From contig NZ_NWTM01000001.1 in assembly GCF_004137795.1 (NCBI RefSeq), positions 124,001 to 188,000 on the forward strand: DNA of 64,000 nucleotides, written 5' to 3'. Shown here piece by piece: positions 1 to 9,571 of the stretch. Both the position numbers and the translations under genes were made by a program. The notes beneath the pieces are model-generated. The model saw only the letters and a list, made by a program, of their open reading frames with translations, did no database searches and was not told where the DNA came from. Each line of letters begins with the position of its first letter. Positions within the stretch are counted from its first letter, which is position 1. Origin of the DNA: Pectobacterium zantedeschiae (GTDB lineage: Bacteria; Pseudomonadota; Gammaproteobacteria; Enterobacterales; Enterobacteriaceae).

Positions 1-483
<483 letters not shown>

Positions 484-492
484 GGTCATTTT

Positions 493-1656
493 ATGAGCCG
501 TATTGATTCTCTACGTCAGTTAACCGAGTCTGTTTTTGTTCGATTATTTGGCTATGCACCGTACGCTGCGATTCAGGCACCCGGCCGGGTCAACCTGATT
601 GGTGAGCATACCGACTATAACGATGGTTTTGTCTTGCCGTGTGCTATCGATTACCAGACAGTCGTCAGTGCGGCGGTGCGCCAGGATGGCATCGTGCGGG
701 TCGTGGCGGTGGACTATGACAACCAGCAGGATGAGTTTGATCTTGCCAAAGAGATCGAGCCTCATTCTGAATACGTCTGGGCGAACTATATCCGTGGAAC
801 GGTGAAGTTTTTACTGGCGCGTGGCCTGTTGCTTAGCGGTATGGATATGGTTGTCTCCGGTAACGTACCTTCTGGTGCGGGGCTGAGTTCATCAGCTTCG
901 CTGGAAGTGGCGATCGGGCAGACGTTCAAAGAACTGAATAATTTGGACATTAGCCAGTTGGATGTGGCGTTAAACGGCCAGCAGGCAGAAAACCATTTTG
1001 TTGGCTGTAGCTGCGGCATTATGGATCAGTTTATTTCCGCTCAGGGACGCGCCGGTCAGGCGATGTTGATCGACTGTCGCTCGCTGGAAGGGCGCTCAGT
1101 GCGTATGCTTGACGGCGTAGACGTCCTCATCGTGAACTCCAATGTGCGCCGTGGGCTGGTGGATAGCGAATACAACACGCGCCGCCAGCAGTGTGAAGCA
1201 GCGGCACGTCACTTTAACGTTAAAGCACTGCGTGATGTATCACTGTCGCAGTTTGAGGCGGGAATTGAGGGGTTGGATCCGATAGCCGTTCGCCGTGCGC
1301 GACATGTTATCACTGAGAATCGCCGCACGCTGGAAGCGGCCGATGCGCTGGCGCGTCAGGATGCTCACCGCTTGTTTACGCTGATGGCGGAATCGCATGT
1401 TTCCATGCGTGATGATTTTGAAATTACCGTGCCGCCGATCGATACGCTGGTGGAGCTGATTCAGGATTATGTCGGTGAACGGGGCGGTGTGCGTATGACC
1501 GGTGGCGGTTTCGGCGGCTGTATTGTTGCGCTTATTCCTTCAGCGTTGACTGATGAAGTCAAACAGGTGATCGAGCGTGAATATCCGGCGCGTACCGGGC
1601 TTCAGCCGTCAATTTATCTGTGTCACGCATCCGACGGTGCCGGTCGCTTGAATTAA
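493..1656 (+). CDS. galK: Galactokinase
   Basis: This 387-residue GHMP-family kinase phosphorylates galactose at C1 with ATP, the first step of the Leloir pathway in the cytoplasm. The galactokinase signature [13 protein letters not shown] is at about residues 31-43. The ATP-binding [11 protein letters not shown] loop is at about 126-136, and the third GHMP motif, GGGFGGC, is near the C-terminus. Length is normal (E. coli GalK has 382 residues). It follows galT by 9 bases, so the two are co-transcribed. A hairpin with a T-run follows. No galM lies downstream; the next gene is mgtE on the other strand. Confidence 0.97.
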   Translation: MSRIDSLRQLTESVFVRLFGYAPYAAIQAPGRVNLIGEHTDYNDGFVLPCAIDYQTVVSAAVRQDGIVRVVAVDYDNQQDEFDLAKEIEPHSEYVWANYIRGTVKFLLARGLLLSGMDMVVSGNVPSGAGLSSSASLEVAIGQTFKELNNLDISQLDVALNGQQAENHFVGCSCGIMDQFISAQGRAGQAMLIDCRSLEGRSVRMLDGVDVLIVNSNVRRGLVDSEYNTRRQQCEAAARHFNVKALRDVSLSQFEAGIEGLDPIAVRRARHVITENRRTLEAADALARQDAHRLFTLMAESHVSMRDDFEITVPPIDTLVELIQDYVGERGGVRMTGGGFGGCIVALIPSALTDEVKQVIEREYPARTGLQPSIYLCHASDGAGRLN

Positions 1657-1680
1657 GTATCGGGCAATAATAGCAAGCGA

Positions 1681-1707
1681 AAAGGGCTTTGATTAAAGCC
1701 CTTTTTA
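1681..1707 (+). terminator. Rho-independent terminator of the gal operon
   Basis: AAAGGGCTTT and AAAGCCCTTTTT form a GC-containing hairpin with a short loop and a following T-run, 25 bases after the galK stop. It also lies just beyond the end of the converging mgtE gene. Confidence 0.85.
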
Positions 1708-1735
1708 CATTGTTTGTGTTTTACATGACCTATGC

Positions 1736-3214
1736 TCAAGGCAACAGGAACACGGTTGCCAACCCAAGGAAGATAAAGAAACCACCGGTATCAGTGATTG
1801 CCGTAATCATCACGCTGGAACCGATGGCTGGGTCGCGACCGAGTTTCATCATCACCAGTGGGATGGCGACTCCCATTAGCGCCGCGAGCAGTAAATTCAG
1901 CAGAATAGCCAGCATCATCACGCCCCCCATTGCGGGGTCGCCATAGAGCAGGAAGGTGACTACGCCCATTATTGTGCCCCATATCACTCCGTTTACCAGC
2001 GCAACGCCTAATTCTTTGAGCAGAAGATACGATTTTTTACCGTGTTCAAGTTGATGCAGAGCCAGGGCGCGTACAATCATCGTGATGGTTTGGTTGCCGG
2101 TATTCCCGCCGATACCCGCGACAATCGGCATGAGCGTCGCCAGTGCCACCAAATGGGATAACGTATTCTCAAACAGGCCGATAACCCGCGAAGCAATGAG
2201 TGCGGTACAAAGGTTTACGGCCAGCCACGCCCAGCGATTGCGGAACGATTTATACACGGGTGCGTAGACATCTTCAGAAGGCGTTAACCCCCCGGATCGC
2301 CGTAGATTACTGTCGCTTTCCCGATTCACCACGTCGACGATATCTTCGATCGTCAGACGCCCCATGAGTTTCCCTTTACTGTCCACGACGGCACTGGAGA
2401 TTAAGTTGTAGCGTTCGAAAGCCCCTGCGGCCTCTTCGACTTTATCTTCAGGCTGAAATCTCAGCGGTTGAGTATCCATAACGTCGGTAACTAAAGCCTG
2501 AGGCGAGTGGAGCAGGATACTGGCCAGCGACAGCTCACCGATCAGCGTATTTTTACGATCGGTCACGAACAGTTTGTCGGTGGATTCGGGGATGGTTTTA
2601 CGGTAGCGCAGATAGCGCTGTACTGCTGCGAGAGTGACATCGGCGCGCACGGTGATGAGTTTGAAATCCATCATGTGGCCGAGGCAATCTTCATCATAAT
2701 TGATGGCAGCACGTAGCTGCGCACGTTGCTTTGGTTCAAGCGAGGTGAGTATTCGCCCGAGCAGATGGCGGGGGACGAGGCGAGAAAGCTGAGCCTGTTC
2801 ATCCACATCCAGTACCCGAACCGCCCTCAGAATTTCTTTATCCTGCATGTCACCGATCAGATCGTCGGAAATGCTGTCGGAGGCCTCAATCAATACACGA
2901 CCACGTTTCGCTATGGGAATGAGTCGCCAGAGCGCTAAACGTTCATCCTGTGGTAAAGATTCCAGCAAGTCGGCCAGGTCAGCGGCATGTAGCCCAATGA
3001 TAAGCTCGCTGATTTCTGCGGTTTGGTCGAGCAGGATGCTTTTGTCACGCAGCCCGATTTTGTTACTTAATACTGCTTTGTCGCTTAACGCAGCGTCATC
3101 GCGTTCTGTTGTACGCGGTTGTCGGTTGATAATGTCTTCAACCAGTTCTTTGTTTTCCAACAGCAGAAGAGAGATACGGCGCCGGAGGTCGGTAAGTTTT
3201 TTTACACTCGACAT
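1736..3214 (-). CDS. mgtE: Magnesium transporter MgtE
   Basis: This 492-residue protein has the MgtE architecture. An N-terminal cytoplasmic helical domain (about residues 1-190) is followed by paired CBS domains (about 190-310), which in the family sense cytosolic Mg2+ and gate the channel. The C-terminal membrane domain (about 320-492) has several hydrophobic helices. The pore-region segment PIVAGIGGNTGNQ is a variant of the family's PIVAGMGGNAGTQ. It is a Mg2+ (and possibly Co2+) channel of the inner membrane. It converges on galK and is divergent from the ohrR-like regulator. No obvious Mg riboswitch was seen in the 200 bases upstream. The family is not part of the E. coli K-12 set. Confidence 0.93.
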   Translation of the reverse strand: MSSVKKLTDLRRRISLLLLENKELVEDIINRQPRTTERDDAALSDKAVLSNKIGLRDKSILLDQTAEISELIIGLHAADLADLLESLPQDERLALWRLIPIAKRGRVLIEASDSISDDLIGDMQDKEILRAVRVLDVDEQAQLSRLVPRHLLGRILTSLEPKQRAQLRAAINYDEDCLGHMMDFKLITVRADVTLAAVQRYLRYRKTIPESTDKLFVTDRKNTLIGELSLASILLHSPQALVTDVMDTQPLRFQPEDKVEEAAGAFERYNLISSAVVDSKGKLMGRLTIEDIVDVVNRESDSNLRRSGGLTPSEDVYAPVYKSFRNRWAWLAVNLCTALIASRVIGLFENTLSHLVALATLMPIVAGIGGNTGNQTITMIVRALALHQLEHGKKSYLLLKELGVALVNGVIWGTIMGVVTFLLYGDPAMGGVMMLAILLNLLLAALMGVAIPLVMMKLGRDPAIGSSVMITAITDTGGFFIFLGLATVFLLP

Positions 3215-3364
3215 AACGTTTTGTGCTCGATCTGTTTTTTATCCGTGTTTGATTAAACGTAGCGCAAAATCAGTAGATTAAGAATAGGATTACCGGCGAA
3301 TTGCAGTCTGAAAAAAATAGCGAGGTTGTTCTGGCGTGCTTTTATGGTGACTTTTATCTAATGT

Positions 3365-3392
3365 AAAACTAAATCGTTTGCTATTTAGTTTT
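3365..3392. promoter_or_regulatory. Perfect 10-bp inverted repeat, candidate OhrR operator
   Basis: AAAACTAAAT (3365-3374) and ATTTAGTTTT (3383-3392) are perfect inverted arms around an 8-base spacer, 40 bases before the MarR/OhrR-type gene. MarR-family repressors bind such AT-rich palindromes at their own promoters, so autoregulation is likely. It lacks GC and a following T-run, which argues against a terminator. Confidence 0.55.
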
Positions 3393-3432
3393 TAGCGATA
3401 TATATTCAGTCTTAGAAACGTAACAGACACCG

Positions 3433-3882
3433 ATGGCAGAGACGATGAACGACAACGCTTACAAACTGGATGGTCAGCTGTGCTTTGCACTGTATTCAGC
3501 CAATCTGGCAATGAATAAGCTGTATCGTCGTTTGCTGTCTGAGTTGAATCTGACTTACCCCCAATATCTGGTGATGCTGATACTGTGGGAACGTGATGGG
3601 TTAACCGTATCTGAACTGGGCGAGCGGTTATATCTGGATTCTGCCACGCTGACACCACTGCTCAAGCGGTTACAAAGCGCAGGGTTAGTGGTGCGGAACC
3701 GGGGAACAGAAGATGAACGTCAAGTGCTGATTGGGTTAACCGAAGCAGGACGCGCCCTTCAGCAACAGGCACGAGCAATCCCTGAAAGCGTGTTTTGTGC
3801 GACGGAATGTCATCTTGAACAGTTGCAGACGATCAAAAAAGATTTAGAGGCTCTGCGTAAAAGTCTTATCGGGCATCTTTGA
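3433..3882 (+). CDS. ohrR: MarR-family organic hydroperoxide regulator (OhrR-like)
   Basis: A 149-residue MarR-type winged-helix repressor. The N-terminal segment [13 protein letters not shown] carries a cysteine at residue 17, in the position of the peroxide-sensing cysteine of OhrR proteins. The DNA-binding wing region (about residues 60-100) contains the DERQV segment typical of MarR proteins. It precedes ohr on the same strand by about 175 bases, the standard regulator/target pairing. Expected behaviour is that oxidation of the cysteine by organic peroxides releases it from DNA. An in-frame ATG four codons in (3445) is an alternative start. Confidence 0.88.
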   Translation: MAETMNDNAYKLDGQLCFALYSANLAMNKLYRRLLSELNLTYPQYLVMLILWERDGLTVSELGERLYLDSATLTPLLKRLQSAGLVVRNRGTEDERQVLIGLTEAGRALQQQARAIPESVFCATECHLEQLQTIKKDLEALRKSLIGHL

Positions 3883-4057
3883 CGATTTTAGCGGTTGCCC
3901 TGTGTACTGATAAGTCTGTTAGATAGTCTCTTACATTTAAGTAATGATTGATTTCAACTAATTAAGTAGTGTGCGATTTAATTATTCGCTATGTAAATGC
4001 AGCCTGAGCAGTATCGCTATTGTTTTAGGCCATCCCCTAACAATCTGGAGTCACATT

Positions 4058-4483
4058 ATGTCTATTGAAAAAGTATTATACGTTGCTCATGCTCAAGCTA
4101 CCGGTGGTCGTGATGGTCGTGCAGTGTCTTCCGATAAAGCGGTTGATATTAAATTGACGACCCCACGTGAACTGGGTGGTGCAGGTGGTGAAGGAACAAA
4201 CCCTGAGCAACTGTTCGCCGCTGGCTACTCTGCCTGTTTCCTGGGGGCGATGAAGTTTGTTGGTGCACGTGAGAAAATCGCCGTACCTGCTGATACCACG
4301 GTAAACGGTAGCGTAGGTATCGGTGCCATCCCAACCGGATTTGGTATCGAAGTCGAATTGAAGATTTCCCTGCCAGGCTTGGATCGCGCAGTGGCTGAAG
4401 ATCTGGTGCAGAAAGCCCATATCGTTTGCCCATACTCCAATGCAACGCGTGGCAATATCGACGTGACCCTGACTATCGTCTAA
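4058..4483 (+). CDS. ohr: Organic hydroperoxide resistance peroxiredoxin Ohr
   Basis: A 141-residue OsmC/Ohr-family protein. The two redox cysteines are visible in [13 protein letters not shown] (peroxidatic) and in the C-terminal [13 protein letters not shown] (resolving). It reduces fatty-acid and other organic hydroperoxides in the cytoplasm, in the family using lipoyl-protein-derived electrons. The ATG at 4058 is chosen because CTGGAG lies 7 bases upstream and the protein then starts MSIEKVLY, the usual Ohr N-terminus. An in-frame extension upstream to 3971 has no family match. The adjacent ohrR-like gene probably represses it. Confidence 0.94.
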   Translation: MSIEKVLYVAHAQATGGRDGRAVSSDKAVDIKLTTPRELGGAGGEGTNPEQLFAAGYSACFLGAMKFVGAREKIAVPADTTVNGSVGIGAIPTGFGIEVELKISLPGLDRAVAEDLVQKAHIVCPYSNATRGNIDVTLTIV

Positions 4484-4518
4484 ATCCGGCGTGAAGCAAG
4501 CGTATTAACGAGCAGTAA

Positions 4519-4556
4519 AACGGTGGTGGCGATGATTCGCACTGCCGTTTTTTTAT
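4519..4556 (+). terminator. Intrinsic terminator after ohr
   Basis: AACGGTGGTGGCGA and TCGCACTGCCGTT pair with one bulge and two wobble pairs, followed by a run of T. It lies 36 bases after the ohr stop. Confidence 0.7.
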
Positions 4557-4672
4557 TTCTACGGCATACCCTGAATGGGTCATCGCAATTGATGTGAATA
4601 ACGGGCACGGAAATACGAAGGTGGCAAACCTGATGAGGAAAAAACGCATATTAAGGGCAGATGGAGTAAGTG

Positions 4673-4888
4673 CTACTCTTTTTGTTTGATGAGTACGGTG
4701 GTAGGAAGCAGTAATTGTTCAGCACGCTGTTGCTGTTTGTCTTGATGGTGACCAAACGCGGTAACGGTGGAGTAAGCAAAGCGGCCTAAAAGAATGATGA
4801 AGCTGATGAGCAAAACGGCACGAGCGATTCGAGAACTACTTCGTCGCGGGCGTATCGATAATCGTCGTTTGTGGGTAAGCGTGGACAT
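4673..4888 (-). CDS. yfgG: Small membrane protein, DUF2633/YfgG-like
   Basis: A 71-residue protein with a basic N-terminus (KRRLSIRPRRSSSR) and one hydrophobic segment at about residues 25-43 (ARAVLLISFIILLGRF), then a polar tail. The pattern RIARAVLLISFIILLGRFAYS resembles E. coli YfgG, which sits near ppk-ppx there too, so synteny supports the call. AGAGGA precedes the ATG by about 10 bases. YfgG has been linked to nickel and cobalt tolerance in E. coli (recalled, not shown here). It is probably a single-pass inner-membrane protein. Confidence 0.75.
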   Translation of the reverse strand: MSTLTHKRRLSIRPRRSSSRIARAVLLISFIILLGRFAYSTVTAFGHHQDKQQQRAEQLLLPTTVLIKQKE

Positions 4889-5081
4889 TACCAGTTAATC
4901 CTCTATGAAAGCGAACATTCGCTGTTGTTTATTTAGGCACAAGCAGTAGGAGAGGTCAATCTGCCGACATGAAAAAGATGATGGCCGATCCCGTTTTCGC
5001 ACGTTCGGTGCAAGGAAAGCCGTGTCAGGAACAAATGTGAAGCGCGGAAACCACAAAGAGGCTGGGATGGCGACAAAAAAC

Positions 5082-5107
5082 CCGCTCAAAACCAAATAAG
5101 CGGGTTG
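5082..5107 (-). terminator. Intrinsic terminator of the YjfB-like gene
   Basis: Read on the minus strand, AACCCGCTT and GAGCGGGTT form a hairpin followed by TTTTTT, 16 bases after the stop of the small gene at 5123-5311. Confidence 0.75.
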
Positions 5108-5122
5108 TGTGGTACAAGAGTA

Positions 5123-5311
5123 TTACGCGGTGGTATTGACGTTACGCCCAATCGCCGGATTTGCTGGCAGAGGTGGTAAGGCCTGTAAAATACCTAAGGC
5201 AAGGGACTCTTGATTATCGAGCGCTTTTTTCATCACAAGCGCGCTGGCCTCACTGCTGGTACGCATGTTGCTGAGGTCGGTCGCGAATGATGCAATCTGT
5301 GATACATCCAT
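5123..5311 (-). CDS. YjfB-family putative motility protein
   Basis: A 62-residue acidic/hydrophobic protein, MDVSQIASFATDLSN..., with the shape of the YjfB family. These small proteins are found beside motility genes in several bacteria and have no established function. The start at 5311 is chosen because AAGGAGAG lies just upstream. The longer frame to 5362 runs back into a repeat element. It is monocistronic, with its own terminator downstream and a repeated element (5352-5431) just upstream, which may carry or disturb its promoter. Confidence 0.65.
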   Translation of the reverse strand: MDVSQIASFATDLSNMRTSSEASALVMKKALDNQESLALGILQALPPLPANPAIGRNVNTTA

Positions 5312-5351
5312 CTTACTCTCCTTAATACTGAGTTGGATTGATATCCGGTAT

Positions 5352-5431
5352 ATACCCGTCATGCTTCAAGTTGCATGTACGTTGTTAAAAACGCTAACGT
5401 TTTGTCCTGAAACTCGAATTATTTAGGGTAT
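5352..5431. repeat. Interspersed repeat, copy A (ATACCC...GGGTAT ends)
   Basis: Begins ATACCCGTCATGCTTCAAGT and ends ACTCGAATTATTTAGGGTAT. The same two ends occur at 9330-9454 and, inverted, at 24023-24216. The terminal hexamers ATACCC/GGGTAT are inverted copies. The whole looks like a small non-autonomous repeat (MITE-like), with the centre varying between copies. It lies between yjfB-like and ppx. Confidence 0.75.
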
Positions 5432-5623
5432 GGAAAGGAAGCGCACCTTTCCACCGAGGTTGCACGATGTTGGCGAAAATTCTCGCCAGCCATCGTTTTG
5501 GTATCGGCCCCATCCCTGTAAACTTTACGCTAACCAGCCCCTCACCGACTGGCACAGTTGCATGATTTTGCGTCACTGTACCGTCTGGCGCAGGCTCGGA
5601 TTACCACGTAATGCTTTTATCAA
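5432..5623. other. Non-coding stretch between repeat copy A and ppx
   Basis: About 190 bases with short overlapping open frames on both strands that match nothing I recognise. It probably holds the 3' end of the ppk-ppx transcript. No clear terminator was seen. Confidence 0.4.
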
Positions 5624-7159
5624 TCAGGCTTTTTCTTCTTCAATCATCAGCTTCCAGCCGGTGACGTCTTGCCAATATTCCTGTTCCCGTTCCAAATCCA
5701 GCTGTACCAGCGTGTTGTTGGTAAAGAAATCGTGTGGGAACGTCAGCGTCCAATAATTGTCATCAGTATGCAACTGCAACGATTCTGGCGTTGTCGTTGC
5801 CTGACGCTGGTTGTTCAACAGCGCGGCAAGGCGCAAGAGTTGCACCATGGGCAAATATTGTTTCTTTTTGAACAGGTTTAGCCGTGGCAACTCTTCCAGT
5901 TTGATCGCTTTACGGTGCAATCGCACGATCATTGACAGCACAAGCTGCTGTTCCTGATTGAAGCCGGGCAGGTTGGTATTTTGCAAGATATAGGCGGAAT
6001 GGCGATGCATACCGCTATGATTAATGCCCAATCCGACCTCATGCAGCATGGAAGCCCAATTTAAGATGGCCTCAAGCTGTGGATGTACCAGACTGGGGTT
6101 TTGCTCTGCCCACTGCGCATAAAGTTGTTGCGTGGTTTCTCGCACGCGTCGCGCTTGCTCACGGTCGATATTGTAATGGGTCGCCAGGCTTTGCGCGGTA
6201 CGGATACGAATATCCTGATGGCGGAAACGGCCTTCCATTTCGTACAGCACGCCTTCACGCAGCGCACCATCGGACAGTCGTAGCTCTTTGATCGCCAGCG
6301 CATCGAAAATACCACACAGAATAGCCAGGCCGGGCACCAGCACCGACTGACGATCCTCGGATAGCCCCGGTAGGCTCAGCGATTTGAAGTGCTTAAACTG
6401 CAATACCTGCGTGCGTAGCATTTCCAGACGCTCGGGGGTAATCAGGCCGTCCTTTTCTCCCATTTCCACCAGAATTTCATGCGTGGCTTTGATCGTTCCT
6501 GATGCACCGAGGGCAAATTTCCAACCATAGATGCGATATTCCCAGGACAGCGTCTCCAGCTTTTGTGCCGCGGCCAGTCGGGCGCGCTTGAAGTTGGCTT
6601 CGCTAATTTCCCCATTTGGGAAAAACTGCTGGGCGAAACTGACGCACCCCATACGACGGCTTTCTACCAGCATCGGCTCGAAATCTTCACCGATAACCAG
6701 TTCCGTTGAACCACCGCCGATATCGATGACCAACTTACGGCCCTTTTCTGGCTGCGTGTGCTCCACACCCATAAAAATCAGACGGGCTTCTTCATGGCCG
6801 GAAATGATCTCTATCGGATAGGGAATAATATCCGCTGCGCGGCGCAAAAATTCCTGCGCGTTGACGGCCTGACGCAGCGCGTGTGTTCCGACGATGGAGA
6901 CGTTCATTGCCGGAAAACCTTGCAGACGTTCAGCAAACAGCGCCAGACAGCTCAGGCCGCGTTGAATGGCTTCTTCGCTGAGCATATTTTTGTTGTCCAG
7001 CCCGTCAGCCAGATGTACCCGCTGTTTTAAACGCCCCAATACCTGAAGCGCACCGTTGACCACGCGTGCGATCACCATGTGAAAACTATTGGAACCCAGG
7101 TCGATAGCCGCGAATTCTTGCGGTTTCATCTCGATTTTTTCATTGTTCGTTAACGGCAT
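5624..7159 (-). CDS. ppx: Exopolyphosphatase
   Basis: A 511-residue protein of the Ppx/GppA family (ASKHA fold) that removes terminal phosphate from long-chain polyphosphate. The phosphate-binding loops [13 protein letters not shown] (about residues 19-31) and [12 protein letters not shown] (about 146-157) are intact. An HD-like C-terminal region with [13 protein letters not shown] lies at about 365-380. The ppk stop and the ppx start share one base (TAATG), so translation is coupled. Resemblance to E. coli Ppx is high over the whole length. Confidence 0.96.
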   Translation of the reverse strand: MPLTNNEKIEMKPQEFAAIDLGSNSFHMVIARVVNGALQVLGRLKQRVHLADGLDNKNMLSEEAIQRGLSCLALFAERLQGFPAMNVSIVGTHALRQAVNAQEFLRRAADIIPYPIEIISGHEEARLIFMGVEHTQPEKGRKLVIDIGGGSTELVIGEDFEPMLVESRRMGCVSFAQQFFPNGEISEANFKRARLAAAQKLETLSWEYRIYGWKFALGASGTIKATHEILVEMGEKDGLITPERLEMLRTQVLQFKHFKSLSLPGLSEDRQSVLVPGLAILCGIFDALAIKELRLSDGALREGVLYEMEGRFRHQDIRIRTAQSLATHYNIDREQARRVRETTQQLYAQWAEQNPSLVHPQLEAILNWASMLHEVGLGINHSGMHRHSAYILQNTNLPGFNQEQQLVLSMIVRLHRKAIKLEELPRLNLFKKKQYLPMVQLLRLAALLNNQRQATTTPESLQLHTDDNYWTLTFPHDFFTNNTLVQLDLEREQEYWQDVTGWKLMIEEEKA

Positions 7160-9231
7160 TATTCAGGCTTATCTCCAGGTTGCTCCAACGCCTTGATGTA
7201 GTCGTAAATGGCATTTTGCGCGCGTACTTTACGCTTGTTACCGCGTGATACATAGCGGTTGCTCGACTCTTTATCAATGACGCGGGCTTTCACCGTATCG
7301 CTGAACAGAATATCGAGCGTTTCCAGTACGCGGTTTTTCAAAATGGGATCAAGAATTTCCACTGCGACTTCAATACGATAATCAATGTTACGTGTCATCC
7401 AGTCGGCGGAAGAGAGGTAGACTTTCTTATCCCCGCCGTTGTTGAAGACATACACCCGATCGTGTTCCAGATAGCGGTCAAGAATACTGATGACCTGAAT
7501 ATTTTCACTGATCCCAGGCAGATTGGGGATCAGTGAGCACATACCGCGTACCAGCAGATTAATTTTCACGCCCGCAGAGGAAGCCTTATAGAGCCTTTCC
7601 GCCAGCCCTTTATCCACCAGATTATTTACCTTAAGCGTAATGCCTGCATCACGATCCGCCAGCGCGTTTTCGATCTCGGTATCGATCAGTTGGTAAAGTT
7701 TGTCGCGTGAGTTTTGCGGTGACACCAGCAGGTGCTCAAAACTGACTGGGCGGTAGGGGTTTTCAATGAAGTTGAAGACGCGACGGACTTCGTTGGTAAT
7801 GCGTTCGTCGGCGGTCAGCAGAGAGTAATCGGTATACAAGCGGGCGGTTTTCTCGTTGAAGTTACCCGTACCGATGTGCGCGTAGCGCACGATATTTTCC
7901 CCTTCGCGACGGGAAATCAGGAACAGCTTGGCGTGAATCTTCAGTCCGGGTACCGAGAAAATGACGTGTACGCCAGCTTCGGTTAGACGCTTGGCCCAGT
8001 GAATATTCGCTTCTTCGTCAAAGCGCGCCTGTAACTCCACAACGACCGTGACTTTCTTGCCGTTGTGCGCCGCATGGATCATCGAGTTAATAATGCGTGA
8101 GTCTTTGGCTACGCGGTAAATATTGATTTTTATGGATAATACATTGGGGTCGAACGAGGCTTGTCGCAGCAGTTCCAATACGTGTTCGAAGGTGTGATAC
8201 GGGTAATAGAGCAGAACATCGCGCTCACGGATTGCATCAAACCCATTGCGAAAATGATTGAATCCGGTGTGCCGCAGGCGGGGCAACGGTTTGTTGACCA
8301 GATTGGCACGCCCGACGTTCGGGAAAGAAATAAAGTCTTTGAAGTTATGATAACGCCCACCGGGGATAACGGAGTCAAAAGAAGAGATCCCCAGTTTTTC
8401 TTGTAGCATCGCAACCATCGCATCCGGCATATCGCGCTGATATACAAATCTCACCGGTTCGGCAGTTAAGCGCTGTTTCAGGCTGGAAGACATGAGTTCC
8501 AGCAAGCTGGATTCCATTTCCGTCACCAGATCGTATTCCGCATCGCGCGTCATCTTCATGGAATACGCGTTCAGCGCATCATAATCAAAGAAACCCTTGA
8601 AGATATCATCCAGACAGTAACGCAGAATGTTATCGATGAGGATCATGGTTTTACGACGGCGTGGCGCTTCCGCAGGCAGGTTGACGAAACGCGGTATTTT
8701 ATCCGAAGGGATTTCCAGCAGAGCGTAGCTGATCTCATCGCCACGAATAATTTCGACGGCAAGATAGGTGTAGTTATCCTTTAGGAACTCCACCAGATTG
8801 GTTTCGTTAAAAATGAGTATCGGTGTGATGTGCGGGCGAAGATACTGCCGGAAATAGTCCCTCAGCCACTCTTGCTGATTAGGCGAAACCTGACGCTCAT
8901 TGACCAAAAAAATCTGGTTACGCGCCATCTCTAGCAGCAATTCGTTGTAAAGACTGTCAAAAATTTGATCGGTTTTGAGTACGCGCGCCTGAATCTTGCC
9001 TAACAGGTGCCGCAGATTGCCGTCCAGACCTTGTTCTTCGTTAATCAGAATACGTCTTTTCAAATCGGCAAAACGGACTTTATAAAATTCATCAAGGTTG
9101 CTGGAGTAAATGCCAAGAAAGCGCATGCGTTCGATTAACGGATTGCTTTTATCTGCTGCTTCCTGAAGTACTCGTTCATTAAAGGATAACCAACTTAATT
9201 CTTTCTCTATGTAGAGTTTGTCCTGACCCAT
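7159..9231 (-). CDS. ppk: Polyphosphate kinase
   Basis: A 690-residue PPK1 that builds polyphosphate from ATP and is membrane-associated in E. coli. The autophosphorylated histidine lies in [13 protein letters not shown], and the second conserved histidine in [11 protein letters not shown], head and two C-terminal phospholipase-D-like domains are all present. The start at 9231 is chosen because GGAG lies 8 bases upstream and the protein begins [14 protein letters not shown] like E. coli Ppk. An ATG 39 bases upstream would add 13 unrelated residues. It forms an operon with ppx. Confidence 0.96.
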   Translation of the reverse strand: MGQDKLYIEKELSWLSFNERVLQEAADKSNPLIERMRFLGIYSSNLDEFYKVRFADLKRRILINEEQGLDGNLRHLLGKIQARVLKTDQIFDSLYNELLLEMARNQIFLVNERQVSPNQQEWLRDYFRQYLRPHITPILIFNETNLVEFLKDNYTYLAVEIIRGDEISYALLEIPSDKIPRFVNLPAEAPRRRKTMILIDNILRYCLDDIFKGFFDYDALNAYSMKMTRDAEYDLVTEMESSLLELMSSSLKQRLTAEPVRFVYQRDMPDAMVAMLQEKLGISSFDSVIPGGRYHNFKDFISFPNVGRANLVNKPLPRLRHTGFNHFRNGFDAIRERDVLLYYPYHTFEHVLELLRQASFDPNVLSIKINIYRVAKDSRIINSMIHAAHNGKKVTVVVELQARFDEEANIHWAKRLTEAGVHVIFSVPGLKIHAKLFLISRREGENIVRYAHIGTGNFNEKTARLYTDYSLLTADERITNEVRRVFNFIENPYRPVSFEHLLVSPQNSRDKLYQLIDTEIENALADRDAGITLKVNNLVDKGLAERLYKASSAGVKINLLVRGMCSLIPNLPGISENIQVISILDRYLEHDRVYVFNNGGDKKVYLSSADWMTRNIDYRIEVAVEILDPILKNRVLETLDILFSDTVKARVIDKESSNRYVSRGNKRKVRAQNAIYDYIKALEQPGDKPE

Positions 9232-9329
9232 TGTCACTCCGCTCAACTCATGTACTGAAGGTTCATCCAATATTCATACCCTTCCGCTGTGGAGATAGGG
9301 TACAACAACATTATGGCGTGTTGATGACG

Positions 9330-9454
9330 ATACCCGTCATATTTCGAGTAGTCAGTGCGTTGGCGACCCTCACTTACCCCAGTCACTTACTCGAGTAAGC
9401 TCTTGGGGACTCCCTCGGTTGCCGCCTTCATACAACTCGAACTATTTAGGGTAT
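9330..9454. repeat. Interspersed repeat, copy B
   Basis: Starts ATACCCGTCATATTTCGAGT and ends CAACTCGAACTATTTAGGGTAT, with a middle portion CACTTACCCCAGTCACTTAC that recurs (as its complement) in copy C at about 24150-24180. It lies in the ppk/pstC intergenic region, so it sits in or near both promoters. Confidence 0.8.
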
Positions 9455-9571
9455 AAAATCTAATTCATAGACAGACTTACCATTGTCATATTATGGGCGT
9501 AAAGGCAACATATGCTACCCGTAATACGTTAGCAACACGACTTTGGCGGCTTCACTTTAACGGCGAGAACA

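Noticed and set aside
786-1019. Antisense open frame within galK
   Set aside because: A shadow frame of a well-supported coding gene with no independent features; the same applies to many antisense frames in ppk, pst, arn and cysS.
5394-5576. 60-codon open frame on the minus strand
   Set aside because: It runs into repeat copy A, has no ribosome site and no family resemblance.
9480-9571. Pho box before the pstC-like gene
   Set aside because: Only one half-site-like TTGTCAT was found; the second repeat at 11-base spacing is missing, so PhoB control cannot be claimed.
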